From positions 1 through 58,971 of the forward strand of contig JAOQAP010000125.1 in the NCBI GenBank assembly GCA_025963465.1: 58,971 bases of DNA, given 5' to 3'. This DNA is from Flavipsychrobacter sp. Lineage in GTDB: Bacteria > Bacteroidota > Bacteroidia > Chitinophagales > Chitinophagaceae. A model generated the notes under the pieces. That model was not told the DNA's origin, searched no databases, and saw only the letters and a program-made list of their open reading frames with translations. The translations under genes were made by a program, and so were the position numbers. Shown here piece by piece: positions 1 to 8,513 of the stretch; position 1 is the first letter of the stretch; each line of letters begins with the position of its first letter.

Positions 1-2
1 TA

Positions 3-623
3 CCTGATGATAAGCAGGCAATGATCTTTGAGCGTTTCACACAAGCCAGCGCAGAAACATCAAGACAACATGGAGGAACAGGTCTCGGCCTTAGTATAGT
101 AAAGAGCCTAGTAGGACTATATGACGGTATTATATCTGTGCAAAGCGAAGTAGGTAAAGGGTCGGTCTTTTCATTCACTATTACTTTCCCAAAACAAAAA
201 ACTGTACCTACACAGGTTCAACAATTAGCACAACGGGACAATGATAAAGAGCAGACAAGAAAAATAAGGATATTGTATGCCGAAGACAATGTCCTGAACC
301 AGACGCTGGTAAAGCACTTTTCAAAAAATTACGGTTTCGAACTGGAAACTGCCGATAATGGCAAAATAGCCATAGAGAAACTAAAACTAAAGGAATATGA
401 CCTGGTACTGATGGACATCCAGATGCCTGTACTGGATGGCTACGAAGCAACAACTGTTATCAGGAAAGAACTTAAAAAAGACATCCCTGTAATAGCCCTG
501 ACAGCACATGCTATGAGCGGTGAAAAGGAAAAATGCCTGGGACTGGGCATGAATGATTTTGTTACCAAACCGTTTGATCCAAAAGATCTGAATGATAAAA
601 TAATTGCATTAGTTAAAGTGTAA
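3..623 (+). CDS. Hybrid sensor histidine kinase/response regulator, 3' part
   Basis: The reading frame is open from the window edge, so the gene starts outside the window. The first 60 or so visible residues are the end of a HATPase_c domain: a conserved F box (IFERFTQAS), the G2 box GGTGLGLSIVK, and a final strand ending in FSFTITFP. A linker leads to a receiver domain with the acidic pair (AEDN), the phospho-acceptor Asp in LVLMDIQMP, the Thr of ALTAHA and the Lys of VTKPF. The protein should autophosphorylate and pass phosphate to its own receiver or an Hpt partner. Input domains and signal cannot be seen. No terminator follows; tex starts about 115 bases downstream. Confidence 0.93.
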   Translation, partial: PDDKQAMIFERFTQASAETSRQHGGTGLGLSIVKSLVGLYDGIISVQSEVGKGSVFSFTITFPKQKTVPTQVQQLAQRDNDKEQTRKIRILYAEDNVLNQTLVKHFSKNYGFELETADNGKIAIEKLKLKEYDLVLMDIQMPVLDGYEATTVIRKELKKDIPVIALTAHAMSGEKEKCLGLGMNDFVTKPFDPKDLNDKIIALVKV

Positions 624-738
624 AAAAACTGTCAATTAGGTCACTTCCTTGCTACCCTTGCAAATATTAAACATTACTAAAGAATATCTTTTTTAGAGTC
701 ATTGTTGCGCCCTACATTCGCAATCCAAGCAGAACAAC

Positions 739-2997
739 ATGACAGAATTCATACCGGGCGTAGCCAGCAAATTAAATTTAAGAAGACAGGATGTAACAGC
801 AGTACTGGAACTGCTTGCAGAGGGAGCTACCATACCATTCATAGCGCGATACCGTAAAGATAAAACAGGTGCGCTCGATGAGGTACAGATACAGAACATA
901 CAGGACGAAGCCAACTTTCAGAAAGAGTTCTCTGAACGCAAAGCATTTATAGAAAAGACCATTACCGAGCAAGGTAAGATGACCGAAGAACTGCAGGAAA
1001 AGATAAACAATGCCACTACCATAGCCGGCCTTGAAGACCTGTACCTGCCCTACAAACCAAAACGCAAAACAAAAGCACAGACAGCAAGAGAGAACGGATT
1101 GGAACCACTTGCACTGCTGATACTGGAACAGGGCAATATAAACTTGCAGACCGAAGCAGCAGCCTTTATTAACGAGCAGGTAAAGACCGATGATGAGGCA
1201 CTGCAGGGAGCACGGGATATTATAGCTGAAATGGTGAACGAGCATGCCGAAGTTCGTGCACGCGCACGTAAGCTGTTTGAAAACACTGCAACCGTACAAA
1301 GCAAGGTACTGACCGATAAAGAACTGGAGGCAATAAAATATAAAGACTACTACGACTTCTCTGAGCCTATTACAAAGATACCATCACACAGGCTACTTGC
1401 TATTATGCGTGGCTTTATGGAAGGCATGCTGCGCATGGCTATTTCACCTATAGAAGAGGATGCCCTGGCGCTGATCGAAGAACTCTTTGTGAAGTCATCT
1501 AACGATGCCGGCATGCAAGTAAAGAAAGCCGTAAGAGATTCTTGGCGCAGACTGCTGCTACCAGGGCTGGAAAGTGAATTTCGTATGGCGCTGAAAACAA
1601 AAGCTGATGAAGAAGCCATCACCGTATTTGCCGAAAACCTCCGTCAGCTATTACTTAGCTCACCACTGGGCAGCAAGCGCATACTGGCACTTGACCCCGG
1701 CTACCGTACAGGTTGCAAAGTTGTGTGTCTTGATGAAAAAGGTGCACTGATAAAAACAGGACTCATATACATACATGAGAATAACAGGCTTGCTGACGCA
1801 GAACATAAGATACGCAGTCTGGTACACGAATTCAATATTCAATCTATAGCTGTAGGCGACGGTACAGCAGGCAGGGAAACAGAACAGTTCATCAAAAAGC
1901 TTGGATTAGGGCTTCCCGTTTTTCTTGTGAATGAGGATGGCGCATCCATCTATTCAGCATCTGAAACAGCAAGAGAAGAATTCCCGAACGAAGATATTAC
2001 CATACGCGGTGCAGTAAGTATAGGCCGCAGGTTAATGGATCCACTGGCTGAACTGGTGAAGATAGACCCCAAGAGTATAGGCGTGGGTCAGTACCAGCAC
2101 GATGTGAACCAGGTGCGCCTGAAAGAGCGCCTTGACCAGACCGTGATCAGCTGTGTGAATACCGTAGGTGTAAACCTGAACACAGCAAGTAAGCATCTGC
2201 TCAGTTATGTGAGCGGCATAGGACCATCTATAGCGGAAAACATTGTAAACTACAGGAGTGAGATAGGCCGTTTTACATCACGCAAACAATTGATGAAGGT
2301 GCCACGGCTGGGCAATAAGGCATATGAGCAGTGTGCAGGCTTCCTGCGCATAAAGGAAGGGGAAGACCCGCTGGATGCCAGCGCGGTACACCCCGAAGCT
2401 TATAAGGTAGTAGCAGCAATGGCCACAGATATAGGTGTAGAGGTAAAGGCATTGATAGGCAACGATGAGCTGATCAAAAAACTGGAGCCAAAGAAATACA
2501 TAACAGCAGAAACGGGTGAGCACACACTACGTGATATCATCAATGAACTGAAAAAGCCCGGATTGGACCCACGAAGCGAAGTACAGCAATTTGAGTTTGC
2601 CAATATCTACAGCATCGAAGATGTAAAGGTTGGTATGACCGTACCTGGATCTGTGACCAACATTACACGCTTTGGCGCCTTTGTAGATATAGGGGTGAAG
2701 CAGGATGGACTGGTGCATGTATCAGAAATAGCACATAAGTATATTACAGACCCTAACGAAGTACTGAAACTGAACCAGAAAGTAATGGTAGTGGTAACAG
2801 AAGTAGATGCTGCCCGCAAGCGTATAGCCCTTTCTATAAAGCAGGCACAGGAAGCCCCTGCAGGGAAACCACAGGCATCTCAATCACGCAGAGACAATAA
2901 TACTGCCAAACCAAAAGAAAAGCCTAAAGAAAAAGACCTGGGCACGCTAAGCATGAATGATGCATTGAGCCTTCTTAAAAATAAATTTGGCAAGTAG
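739..2997 (+). CDS. tex: Tex-family RNA-binding transcriptional accessory protein
   Basis: The 752-residue product has the usual length and order of Tex. An N-terminal helical domain covers about residues 1-300. A YqgF/RNase H-like domain begins at RILALDPGYRTG (about 314). Helix-hairpin-helix repeats around 485-560 include YVSGIGPSIAENIV. An S1 domain covers about 628-701 (FGAFVDIGVKQDGLVHVSEI). The last 50 residues are a charged, probably disordered tail. Tex binds nucleic acid and affects transcription and RNA stability in other bacteria; its exact role in this phylum is not settled. The ATG at 739 is preceded by no clear ribosome binding site, which is normal here. Confidence 0.96.
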   Translation: MTEFIPGVASKLNLRRQDVTAVLELLAEGATIPFIARYRKDKTGALDEVQIQNIQDEANFQKEFSERKAFIEKTITEQGKMTEELQEKINNATTIAGLEDLYLPYKPKRKTKAQTARENGLEPLALLILEQGNINLQTEAAAFINEQVKTDDEALQGARDIIAEMVNEHAEVRARARKLFENTATVQSKVLTDKELEAIKYKDYYDFSEPITKIPSHRLLAIMRGFMEGMLRMAISPIEEDALALIEELFVKSSNDAGMQVKKAVRDSWRRLLLPGLESEFRMALKTKADEEAITVFAENLRQLLLSSPLGSKRILALDPGYRTGCKVVCLDEKGALIKTGLIYIHENNRLADAEHKIRSLVHEFNIQSIAVGDGTAGRETEQFIKKLGLGLPVFLVNEDGASIYSASETAREEFPNEDITIRGAVSIGRRLMDPLAELVKIDPKSIGVGQYQHDVNQVRLKERLDQTVISCVNTVGVNLNTASKHLLSYVSGIGPSIAENIVNYRSEIGRFTSRKQLMKVPRLGNKAYEQCAGFLRIKEGEDPLDASAVHPEAYKVVAAMATDIGVEVKALIGNDELIKKLEPKKYITAETGEHTLRDIINELKKPGLDPRSEVQQFEFANIYSIEDVKVGMTVPGSVTNITRFGAFVDIGVKQDGLVHVSEIAHKYITDPNEVLKLNQKVMVVVTEVDAARKRIALSIKQAQEAPAGKPQASQSRRDNNTAKPKEKPKEKDLGTLSMNDALSLLKNKFGK

Positions 2998-3061
2998 CTT
3001 AGCGGAAATGCACTTACAGAAAATATACAACATTTGATATAATGTATTATTTTCAATGATT

Positions 3062-3077
3062 TAAGTAGTACTACTTA
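3062..3077. promoter_or_regulatory. Perfect 16-bp palindrome upstream of a broken membrane-protein gene
   Basis: TAAGTAGT is followed directly by its reverse complement ACTACTTA. The centre lies about 35 bases before the ATG at 3105, a usual operator position. No regulator can be assigned. Confidence 0.35.
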
Positions 3078-3104
3078 GTTTATTCTGCAGATAATACAAA
3101 TAAA

Positions 3105-3526
3105 ATGAAAGATGAGAATAATCAGGAAAGCGCAAGTCTGAAAGAGAAATTTGATTTGTCGTTCAATATGCTCAAAGATTACCATAATGTTTTTATGGAT
3201 TCTCTATTTAAATCTTTGGAATAATAATACTCGTTGTTGGGTGGGTAGCATCTTCTTGTGAGACAAGAAAATTTATTGCAGAACACCCTATTGTACAGAT
3301 TTTATCAATAATTGCATTAGTTCTTGCGAGTTCTATATATTGCTTTTTCAATAGAAGGAATTACGAAAAATCTCAAAAAATTTCCAACAACTTGAATAAG
3401 CTGGGATACATGCATCCTAGTTACTATGATAGCTATACTGTAACCAGCGAAAGCTTGTGGCTGGCTAATATTGGCAACATCATCATCATATCAATCGCTT
3501 GCTTTCTGATATTTTCAGCACAGTAA
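3105..3526 (+). pseudogene. Small membrane protein gene interrupted by a single frameshift
   Basis: From the ATG at 3105 the frame reads 39 sensible residues (MKDENNQESASLKEKFDLSF at the start) and stops at TAA after FKSLE. One base out of frame, the sequence continues for about 100 residues with no stop to 3526. That part has two hydrophobic segments (around IIILVVGWVASS and ILSIIALVLASSIYC), a charged loop, and a third segment near the C-terminus (IIIISIACFLIFSAQ). The span is 422 bases, one short of a whole number of codons. Restoring one A in the AAA run at 3210-3212 joins the halves as FKIFGIIILVV. The gene is either newly inactivated or carries a homopolymer sequencing error. Family unknown; about 140 residues if intact. 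Confidence 0.7.
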
Positions 3527-3594
3527 CATCCTGTAACTGCAGGGTAGTAACATATTGCGAGCTATAACCAGTAACTAAAAAATCAGCACGCACA

Positions 3595-3626
3595 AAAAAG
3601 CCCTTCTTGTAGAAGAAGGGCTTTTG
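3595..3626 (-). terminator. Rho-independent terminator of the cold-shock gene
   Basis: The stem CCCTTCTT/AAGAAGGG has the loop GTAG and is extended by A/T pairs. On the minus strand it ends in a run of six T. It lies about 30 bases after the stop codon of the 63-residue cold-shock gene. Confidence 0.85.
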
Positions 3627-3653
3627 ACATTCTGATGAAAATAATGTATAACC

Positions 3654-3845
3654 TTAGATAACTTTTACGTTAACCGCGTTTAAACCTTTTTTACCATTTT
3701 GTACTTCAAAGGAAACTTTGTCATTCTCACGGATCTCATCAATAAGACCTGAAACGTGTACGAAGATGTCCTCTCCACCCTGTGATGGCGTAATGAAACC
3801 AAATCCTTTAGTTCCATTGAAAAATTTTACTGTACCTTCTTGCAT
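3654..3845 (-). CDS. Cold-shock protein (CspA family)
   Basis: The product is a single cold-shock domain of 63 residues, close to the usual 65-70. It has the RNA-binding motifs RNP1 (KGFGFI) and RNP2 (DIFVHV) and begins EGTVKFFNGTKGFGFI. It is expected to be a single-stranded RNA/DNA chaperone that melts mRNA structure. A strong terminator follows. About 25-35 bases before the start, the 10-mer CTTTATAGTA (3870-3879 on the plus strand) recurs before the next cold-shock gene, suggesting shared control. Confidence 0.96.
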   Translation of the reverse strand: MQEGTVKFFNGTKGFGFITPSQGGEDIFVHVSGLIDEIRENDKVSFEVQNGKKGLNAVNVKVI

Positions 3846-3936
3846 TGTTTTTAATTTTAATTAAGTGAATACTATAAAGATATAGAAAACATTCCGTAAT
3901 AAAGAAATGTTTTTATCCGGAAGTTAAAATATTTTT

Positions 3937-4383
3937 TTACGCTGTTTTCTTCACCTTGATAGCACTCAGGCCTCTTGGCCCTGCTTCGGTTTCAAATGTC
4001 ACCTTATCATGCTCCCTTAGTGGCGCAGAAAGCTGATTGATATGAACGAACACACTTTGCTGGCTTTTCAGGTCATTGATGAACCCGTAGCCCTTGGCTT
4101 CATTAAAGAAAGTAACAACACCTGTACGGGTTATCTCGCTTGCGTCTATTACCTGCGGCTTGGCAGCGCCCAGTTGTATATCTTCCAGGTTTATCTCCTT
4201 CCTTCTCTCCATATTAGGCGGCGTAGAAGACAAATTGCCATTCTCATCCAGGTAGGCCATCATATCTTCGAGGCTTTTACCTTTATCATTGTTTTCCTTA
4301 CGGTCCCTCATTTTCTGGGCCTTGTCCTGTTTGCTCTTGGCTTTCTTCTTTTCTTTGTCTTTTTTGTTTGCCGTTTCTCCCAT
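3937..4383 (-). CDS. Cold-shock-domain protein with Lys-rich N-terminal extension
   Basis: The 148-residue product has a very basic N-terminal 35 residues (KKDKEKKKAKSKQDKAQK and following), a linker, and a C-terminal cold-shock domain from about residue 85 (TGVVTFFNEAKGYGFI, VFVHINQL). RNP1 and RNP2 are recognisable. Extended cold-shock proteins of this shape are common in Bacteroidota and may act on ribosomes or RNA. The basic tail probably adds nonspecific RNA binding; this is inference. The gene precedes the 63-residue cold-shock gene on the same strand with a 91-base gap and has its own upstream copy of the CTTTATAGTA motif. Confidence 0.9.
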   Translation of the reverse strand: MGETANKKDKEKKKAKSKQDKAQKMRDRKENNDKGKSLEDMMAYLDENGNLSSTPPNMERRKEINLEDIQLGAAKPQVIDASEITRTGVVTFFNEAKGYGFINDLKSQQSVFVHINQLSAPLREHDKVTFETEAGPRGLSAIKVKKTA

Positions 4384-4545
4384 TTATACCTTGTTTAGTT
4401 TTGGTTACTATAAAGGTCGTTCTTTTCTGCTACAATACCTGCATGTATGAAAATAAATAATAGTTTAGTGACATTTAAGTGTTACCTTTAACAATATCCC
4501 CTATTTTTTCCTTCTTTTAGTTAACCTACCCAGAAAATTGTCTTT

Positions 4546-4767
4546 ATGACCATCACGCCGGAACTACAAAGCAAATTCAACTCTTCCTTCGCGAGGATCA
4601 TGAAACAAACAGAGCCCGGCCTGCAAAAAAAATGGGGAGGCGTAATAGAATGGCCCAATATGAGCTCCTATCCTACAATAGCGCCAGAAGTGATCGCGGA
4701 ATTACCCCCCGGTGCCAAGGCAGCCTATGTGACCCTACTGAACAAACTAAGCAGGGGTACTATTTAA
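4546..4767 (+). CDS. Small protein of unknown function (73 aa)
   Basis: An ATG-started 73-residue frame with good codon composition. It is soluble and mixed-charge, with a proline-containing segment (IEWPNMSSYPTIAPEVIAEL) and a helical C-terminus ending LLNKLSRGTI. There is no signal peptide, membrane segment or cysteine. It stands between the leftward cold-shock gene and another small rightward gene. I do not recognise the family, and coding status rests on composition and isolation from other genes. Confidence 0.6.
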   Translation: MTITPELQSKFNSSFARIMKQTEPGLQKKWGGVIEWPNMSSYPTIAPEVIAELPPGAKAAYVTLLNKLSRGTI

Positions 4768-4863
4768 AATAATACTCCCTGGGATATATGTTATAAAAAA
4801 AACAGATATTCTATGTAAAAGCACTAAACCCGGATTCTTCACCCAGATCCAAAAACTACGACC

Positions 4864-5097
4864 ATGCCAACAGAAAACGACGTATTCAGAAAAATAAAAG
4901 AAATAAGTACCAGGAAGATACATCCGCGCCCGGAAGTAAATACAATAGAACTGGCACAGGAACTGGAAGTAACCCGTGAAAGCCTCATGCCCTGGCTCAA
5001 TGAGCTGAAACAGTCCAGGCTGGTCACATTCAACGACACGCAGGGTTCCAGTATCCGCCTTACGCTACTCGGCTCTGTTGTGAAACGGGATAAATAA
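4864..5097 (+). CDS. Small winged-helix-like protein (77 aa)
   Basis: The 77-residue product reads as a short winged-helix fold. A helical N-terminus leads to VNTIELAQELEVTRESLMPW, which has the pattern of a helix-turn-helix, then LNELKQSRLVTF and a beta-wing ending in IRLTLLGSVVK. This suggests a small DNA-binding regulator, but no family is certain. A terminator follows after about 20 bases. It may be co-transcribed with the 73-residue gene 97 bases upstream. Confidence 0.65.
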   Translation: MPTENDVFRKIKEISTRKIHPRPEVNTIELAQELEVTRESLMPWLNELKQSRLVTFNDTQGSSIRLTLLGSVVKRDK

Positions 5098-5119
5098 ATA
5101 AAACAACCATCTATAAAAC

Positions 5120-5152
5120 CAAAGGGCAGGTGCTGTGCACCCGCCCTTTTAT
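5120..5152. terminator. Bidirectional terminator between convergent genes
   Basis: AAAGGGC and GGTGC pair with GCACC and GCCCTTT around a TGT loop, with one internal A/C mismatch. The arms are flanked by A on the left and TTTT on the right. The hairpin sits between the small rightward gene and the leftward AraC gene and can serve both. Confidence 0.8.
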
Positions 5153-5170
5153 ATTCCTACTCGCGCAACA

Positions 5171-6022
5171 TCACTTATACCCGCTCCTGAAATCACCCGC
5201 AGTCTGTCCCGCATTTTTACTAAAGAACCTCGTGAAATAAGCAGGATCATCAAATCCCAGGTGATACCCTATCTCCTTTATAGTACCTGATGAATGACTG
5301 AGCAGCCTTTTAGCTTCCAGCATTATTCGTTCCTTCAGATAGTAACTCACCGTATTTCCTGTAGCTTCCTTACAAGCCTCATTCAATTTCTTCTCTGTTA
5401 TGTGTAGCTGCTGTGCATACCATGCGGGAAGCCTGCTATTGCGATACTCCGCCTCTGCCAGCTGCTGAAACGAAGTAAATATCTGCCTTGCTGTTGTTTC
5501 CTGTTGCAGTGTTGCTGCACTACCTGTGGCAATCCCTTTCAGCAGCAATAGACTAAGGTAGCCCACCAGAATATCATTCCGTTGCTGATCCGTATCCTGT
5601 TCCGAACGCAGCAATTCCAGCAATGTATTTATAGCCATAAAATCTGCAGCATCATGATAGAACATAGGAGTGCGGGCACCCTGCAGCAAACTATAGGCAG
5701 CAGCCAGATGAATGGCTGTATCTTTTGAAAAATGTACAACGGCACCATATGCCTCAGGCACACGCTTCAACTGGTGCACCTGTCCCGGCCTTACCAGGTG
5801 GGTGCTATAGTCAGCTATCTCATACTCTATAAAATCTATAAGGTGAGTACCGCCACCCTTTGTAAAGAAGAACAACTCGAAGTAGTTATGCCGGTGCGCC
5901 TCAGTGTAACTATGATCTGTTTCCTCTTTCCTTACTTGTATAGGCACATACCGCAATGGCAGATGCCCCAGGTCATCCTCCGGTGAAAAATCAAAAATGG
6001 GCGCGGTTTGTTCTGGTTTCAT
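5171..6022 (-). CDS. AraC-family transcriptional regulator
   Basis: The 283-residue product has the standard layout. An N-terminal cupin-like sensor domain (HRHNYFELFFFTKGGGTHLIDF, VRPGQVHQL) is followed by two helix-turn-helix units in the last 100 residues (LHITEKKLNEACKEATGNTV; IKEIGYHLGFDDPAYFTRFF). The start at 6022 gives a normal length. Such proteins usually sense a small molecule and activate nearby genes. No operon partner is obvious: the methyltransferase gene lies 64 bases upstream on the same strand. The ligand is unknown. Confidence 0.93.
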   Translation of the reverse strand: MKPEQTAPIFDFSPEDDLGHLPLRYVPIQVRKEETDHSYTEAHRHNYFELFFFTKGGGTHLIDFIEYEIADYSTHLVRPGQVHQLKRVPEAYGAVVHFSKDTAIHLAAAYSLLQGARTPMFYHDAADFMAINTLLELLRSEQDTDQQRNDILVGYLSLLLLKGIATGSAATLQQETTARQIFTSFQQLAEAEYRNSRLPAWYAQQLHITEKKLNEACKEATGNTVSYYLKERIMLEAKRLLSHSSGTIKEIGYHLGFDDPAYFTRFFSKNAGQTAGDFRSGYK

Positions 6023-6085
6023 GAATTAGTGATCTGCAACAATATTATGACGCGTATTATAACACAAATGTAAGGGTTGATATGA

Positions 6086-6697
6086 TCACATCTTCTTAAT
6101 ACACCACGTGGTCATGCATCGCATGTTGCTCACATTGGTGGTTTTTATAGGTTCATATAATGTGCCGCCCAGCTTTTCTGTGTAGTCAACCAGCATTTGT
6201 TCATTCACAAGAAATCGCACAGAACCATCGGGCAACAAATAGCGGCCATTACCTACAGGCTTTACCAATGTTTCAATACCTATATCAGATGCCAGCCTTG
6301 CAAATAAGTAGCCTCCCGGCTTTAATACCCGCCATATAGAGCGCATCATACTATCGAAATGAACTGGATCAGCAGCAAAATGCAGTACTGCACTACAAAT
6401 GGCAAGGTCGAAAGAGGCATCGTCAAAAGACATTTGCTCTGCCGCTGCCACCATAAAATTTTCAACCGGATTACCGGGCTGCAATTCCTGCGATAATTGC
6501 TTTACAGACGCTATTGCGTCCGCATTGGGGTCAATACCATATACTTCATAGCCATTCTTCAGAAAGTAAACAATATTCCTTCCTGCGCCGCACCCCACAT
6601 CAATAACTTTCTTACAGGCATCAAACCGCCCTTTCAGCAACTGATCGAAGAGATAAATGTCTATGTTGCCAAACGCTGTTTGCAAATTGTTGTTCAT
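6086..6697 (-). CDS. Class I SAM-dependent methyltransferase
   Basis: The 203-residue product has the SAM-binding motif I (VIDVGCGAGRNIVYFL), an acidic motif II (VYGIDPN), and the typical SFDLAICSAVLHFA segment followed by WRVLKPGGYLFARL. This is the Methyltransf_11 type. The substrate cannot be told; small-molecule methyltransferases and thiopurine-like detoxifying enzymes share this pattern. A hairpin repeat follows its upstream region at 6754. Confidence 0.9.
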   Translation of the reverse strand: MNNNLQTAFGNIDIYLFDQLLKGRFDACKKVIDVGCGAGRNIVYFLKNGYEVYGIDPNADAIASVKQLSQELQPGNPVENFMVAAAEQMSFDDASFDLAICSAVLHFAADPVHFDSMMRSIWRVLKPGGYLFARLASDIGIETLVKPVGNGRYLLPDGSVRFLVNEQMLVDYTEKLGGTLYEPIKTTNVSNMRCMTTWCIKKM

Positions 6698-6753
6698 AAT
6701 AATGCTAAGGTAAGCAAGGAAATTATTCTATAAACTACATACATTAACGCAAA

Positions 6754-6785
6754 CGGCGAGTCACCGTGTTTTACGGGACTCGCCG
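6754..6785. repeat. REP-like hairpin, family copy 1
   Basis: CGGCGAGTC pairs perfectly with GACTCGCCG, and inside it CCGT pairs with ACGG around a GTTTT loop. The pattern (C)GAGTC-CC-T-rich-GGGACTCG recurs at 20803, 22923, 58458 and 58553. There is no T-run on either side, so it is not a standard terminator, although it lies between two leftward genes. Confidence 0.65.
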
Positions 6786-6803
6786 GCACTCAAAAATATA
6801 CTA

Positions 6804-7115
6804 CTATCCGAAGATCTCCTTCGATGCTGCCACCAGTGATAATTGTTCAGACACCGGCGCTGCTTCCGGCCCGCTTGCTTTCAGCTGTTGCTGAAAGGAC
6901 TTAAAAGATTCCAGCGCAAAAAGCACTTGTTCATTTTCAGCTTCCTTGAAAAAGGCAGTATGAATAAATGTCTTACCATCTGCTTTCACGCAGGTATTGT
7001 AGAAGATACCGGGATGCGCTAGCTCCTGCAGGTCGCTCATTACTTTCTTTATATTCGCCTGGTTCTGTTCAGCATATTCTGCCTTTGCCGTATAAGTTAC
7101 TTGTACTATTTTCAT
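6804..7115 (-). CDS. Small ABM/dimeric alpha-beta barrel-like protein
   Basis: The 103-residue product begins MKIVQVTYTAKAEYAEQNQA, continues with a helix (ANIKKVMSDLQEL), then GIFYNTCVKADGKTFIHTAFF and a further helix. This strand-helix-strand pattern is that of the ferredoxin-like monooxygenase/ABM fold. Enzymatic activity cannot be inferred. It is the last gene of a probable four-gene leftward operon, 25 bases after the SRPBCC gene. Confidence 0.7.
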   Translation of the reverse strand: MKIVQVTYTAKAEYAEQNQANIKKVMSDLQELAHPGIFYNTCVKADGKTFIHTAFFKEAENEQVLFALESFKSFQQQLKASGPEAAPVSEQLSLVAASKEIFG

Positions 7116-7140
7116 TTTTATTGTCGTTGAGATGATGAAT

Positions 7141-7647
7141 TTATTTTGAGTTCATAATGGTTTCAGATTCCTTTTTCAGATCAGTAGCAAACTGGTCGAA
7201 TGAGCTATCGAAAGAAGGGATCATTTTAGCAAACAGCGGAAACATAGGCCCGCCTATTTTTTCGTCCATAGAAAAGGTCACCGACCTGTCTGGATTAGGG
7301 GTAAGCGTATATACTCTCTTACCCATGGCATCGCCCCATACCAGTCGTTTGTTGGTATCCATTTCTTTTACCTTCAGTTTAAAAGTTCGCTTGGGGTCAA
7401 GTTTGGCTTTTAGTTTTATGGTTTCTCCCACTGCTATTTTGCCGTCAATAGATATGATGGTCGAGTTCCATCGTGCATAGTCCGATGCGTTGGTCAGCAA
7501 TGCCCATATAATGGCATTATCTGCTTTGATGTCAATACTCACCGATGTTTCGCGGCTGAATGTCTTTCTTACGGTTGTTGCTTTTTTGTTTTGTGCCATA
7601 GCTGTAGTTGCTGTCATAAAAGATAAAATGATCAATAACGTTTTCAT
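7141..7647 (-). CDS. Exported SRPBCC-fold protein
   Basis: The 168-residue product begins with a signal peptide (MKTLLIILSFMTATTAMAQN, cleavage after AMA). The mature part reads as a polyketide cyclase/Bet v 1-like (SRPBCC) domain: VSIDIKADNAIIWALLTNAS, YARWNSTIISIDGKIAVGET, then a strand-rich segment and a long C-terminal helix (FDQFATDLKKESETIM). Such domains bind hydrophobic ligands. Export of an SRPBCC protein is less usual. It lies 44 bases after the sigma factor gene. Confidence 0.82.
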   Translation of the reverse strand: MKTLLIILSFMTATTAMAQNKKATTVRKTFSRETSVSIDIKADNAIIWALLTNASDYARWNSTIISIDGKIAVGETIKLKAKLDPKRTFKLKVKEMDTNKRLVWGDAMGKRVYTLTPNPDRSVTFSMDEKIGGPMFPLFAKMIPSFDSSFDQFATDLKKESETIMNSK

Positions 7648-7691
7648 TTGTTTTCTCTTTGGACGAACGAGCGAAACAAAACGATAGGCTA

Positions 7692-8492
7692 TCAGGCATT
7701 ATTTACCATATATTTTTCCATCACCTGCCTATTATGTTCTAAATGATGCAGTTGTAAGTCAGCAGCCGATGATGTAAACGGATCTAATTCCTGCAATATT
7801 TTCATTCGCAGATCAAAAAGACGCTCCTTATTGCCAGTGGCAGCCTCTTTCAGCAGATCTGTTTTCATCAGTTCTTCCTGTGTATTCTGCTTCGGGTTGA
7901 ACACACCGTTCAGTTCAGAACATTGATGACAGGTGCCCTCTTTATTGATAAGCGCACATCTCCCGTCAAAAATACTGATCATCTTTGAGCGGCCGGTGTG
8001 CAGGTAATACTTCACCATAGCTTCCGTAGTATCCAGTATACCGGTTATTTCGCTCACCTTAAACTCATACACCTCCTTAAGAAATATACACAACTGCTGC
8101 TCCAGCGGCAATGATTTGGAGATACACGTAAAGCAGAATGCGATATGCTCCTTCGCTTCAAACTGACCTTGCGGCGATGTAGCGGCAATATGCATCGCCT
8201 CCTGGAAGAACTGCTTATTGTGCATTGCAGACTCCCTCCCCAGGTCGGTCACATTTTCCGTCCAGCGTTTTTGCGCCCTCAGGTTGTCCTTGGCAAGATT
8301 AGACGCTATGGTAAATAGCCATGTCTTTAGCGACGACTCTCCCCTGAAGGTATTCAGCTTGTCTACTGCTTTTATATAGGTATCATGTACTATATCCTCG
8401 GCATCGCTCACACTCGCAGTTATTCGCAGCAGGTAAGACTTTAGCTGCCCTTTGTTTGTTTCAAATTCCCGGTTAAATAAGTCTACAGTCAT
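7692..8492 (-). CDS. ECF RNA polymerase sigma factor with C-terminal extension
   Basis: Region 2 is clear (YLLRITASVSDAEDIVHDTY, FRGESSLKTWLFTIASN), and region 4 follows at about residues 120-175 (LPLEQQLCIFLKEVYEF, VSEITGILDTTEAMVKYYLH). After region 4 there are about 90 further residues with a Cys pair in GTCHQCSEL, which may bind metal. At 266 residues it is longer than a minimal ECF factor of about 180-200. No anti-sigma gene is adjacent. It lies 21 bases after the GlxA-type regulator gene, so it is probably co-transcribed and regulated with it. Confidence 0.88.
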   Translation of the reverse strand: MTVDLFNREFETNKGQLKSYLLRITASVSDAEDIVHDTYIKAVDKLNTFRGESSLKTWLFTIASNLAKDNLRAQKRWTENVTDLGRESAMHNKQFFQEAMHIAATSPQGQFEAKEHIAFCFTCISKSLPLEQQLCIFLKEVYEFKVSEITGILDTTEAMVKYYLHTGRSKMISIFDGRCALINKEGTCHQCSELNGVFNPKQNTQEELMKTDLLKEAATGNKERLFDLRMKILQELDPFTSSAADLQLHHLEHNRQVMEKYMVNNA

Positions 8493-8513
8493 AATTGATA
8501 AATGGTAATTGAG

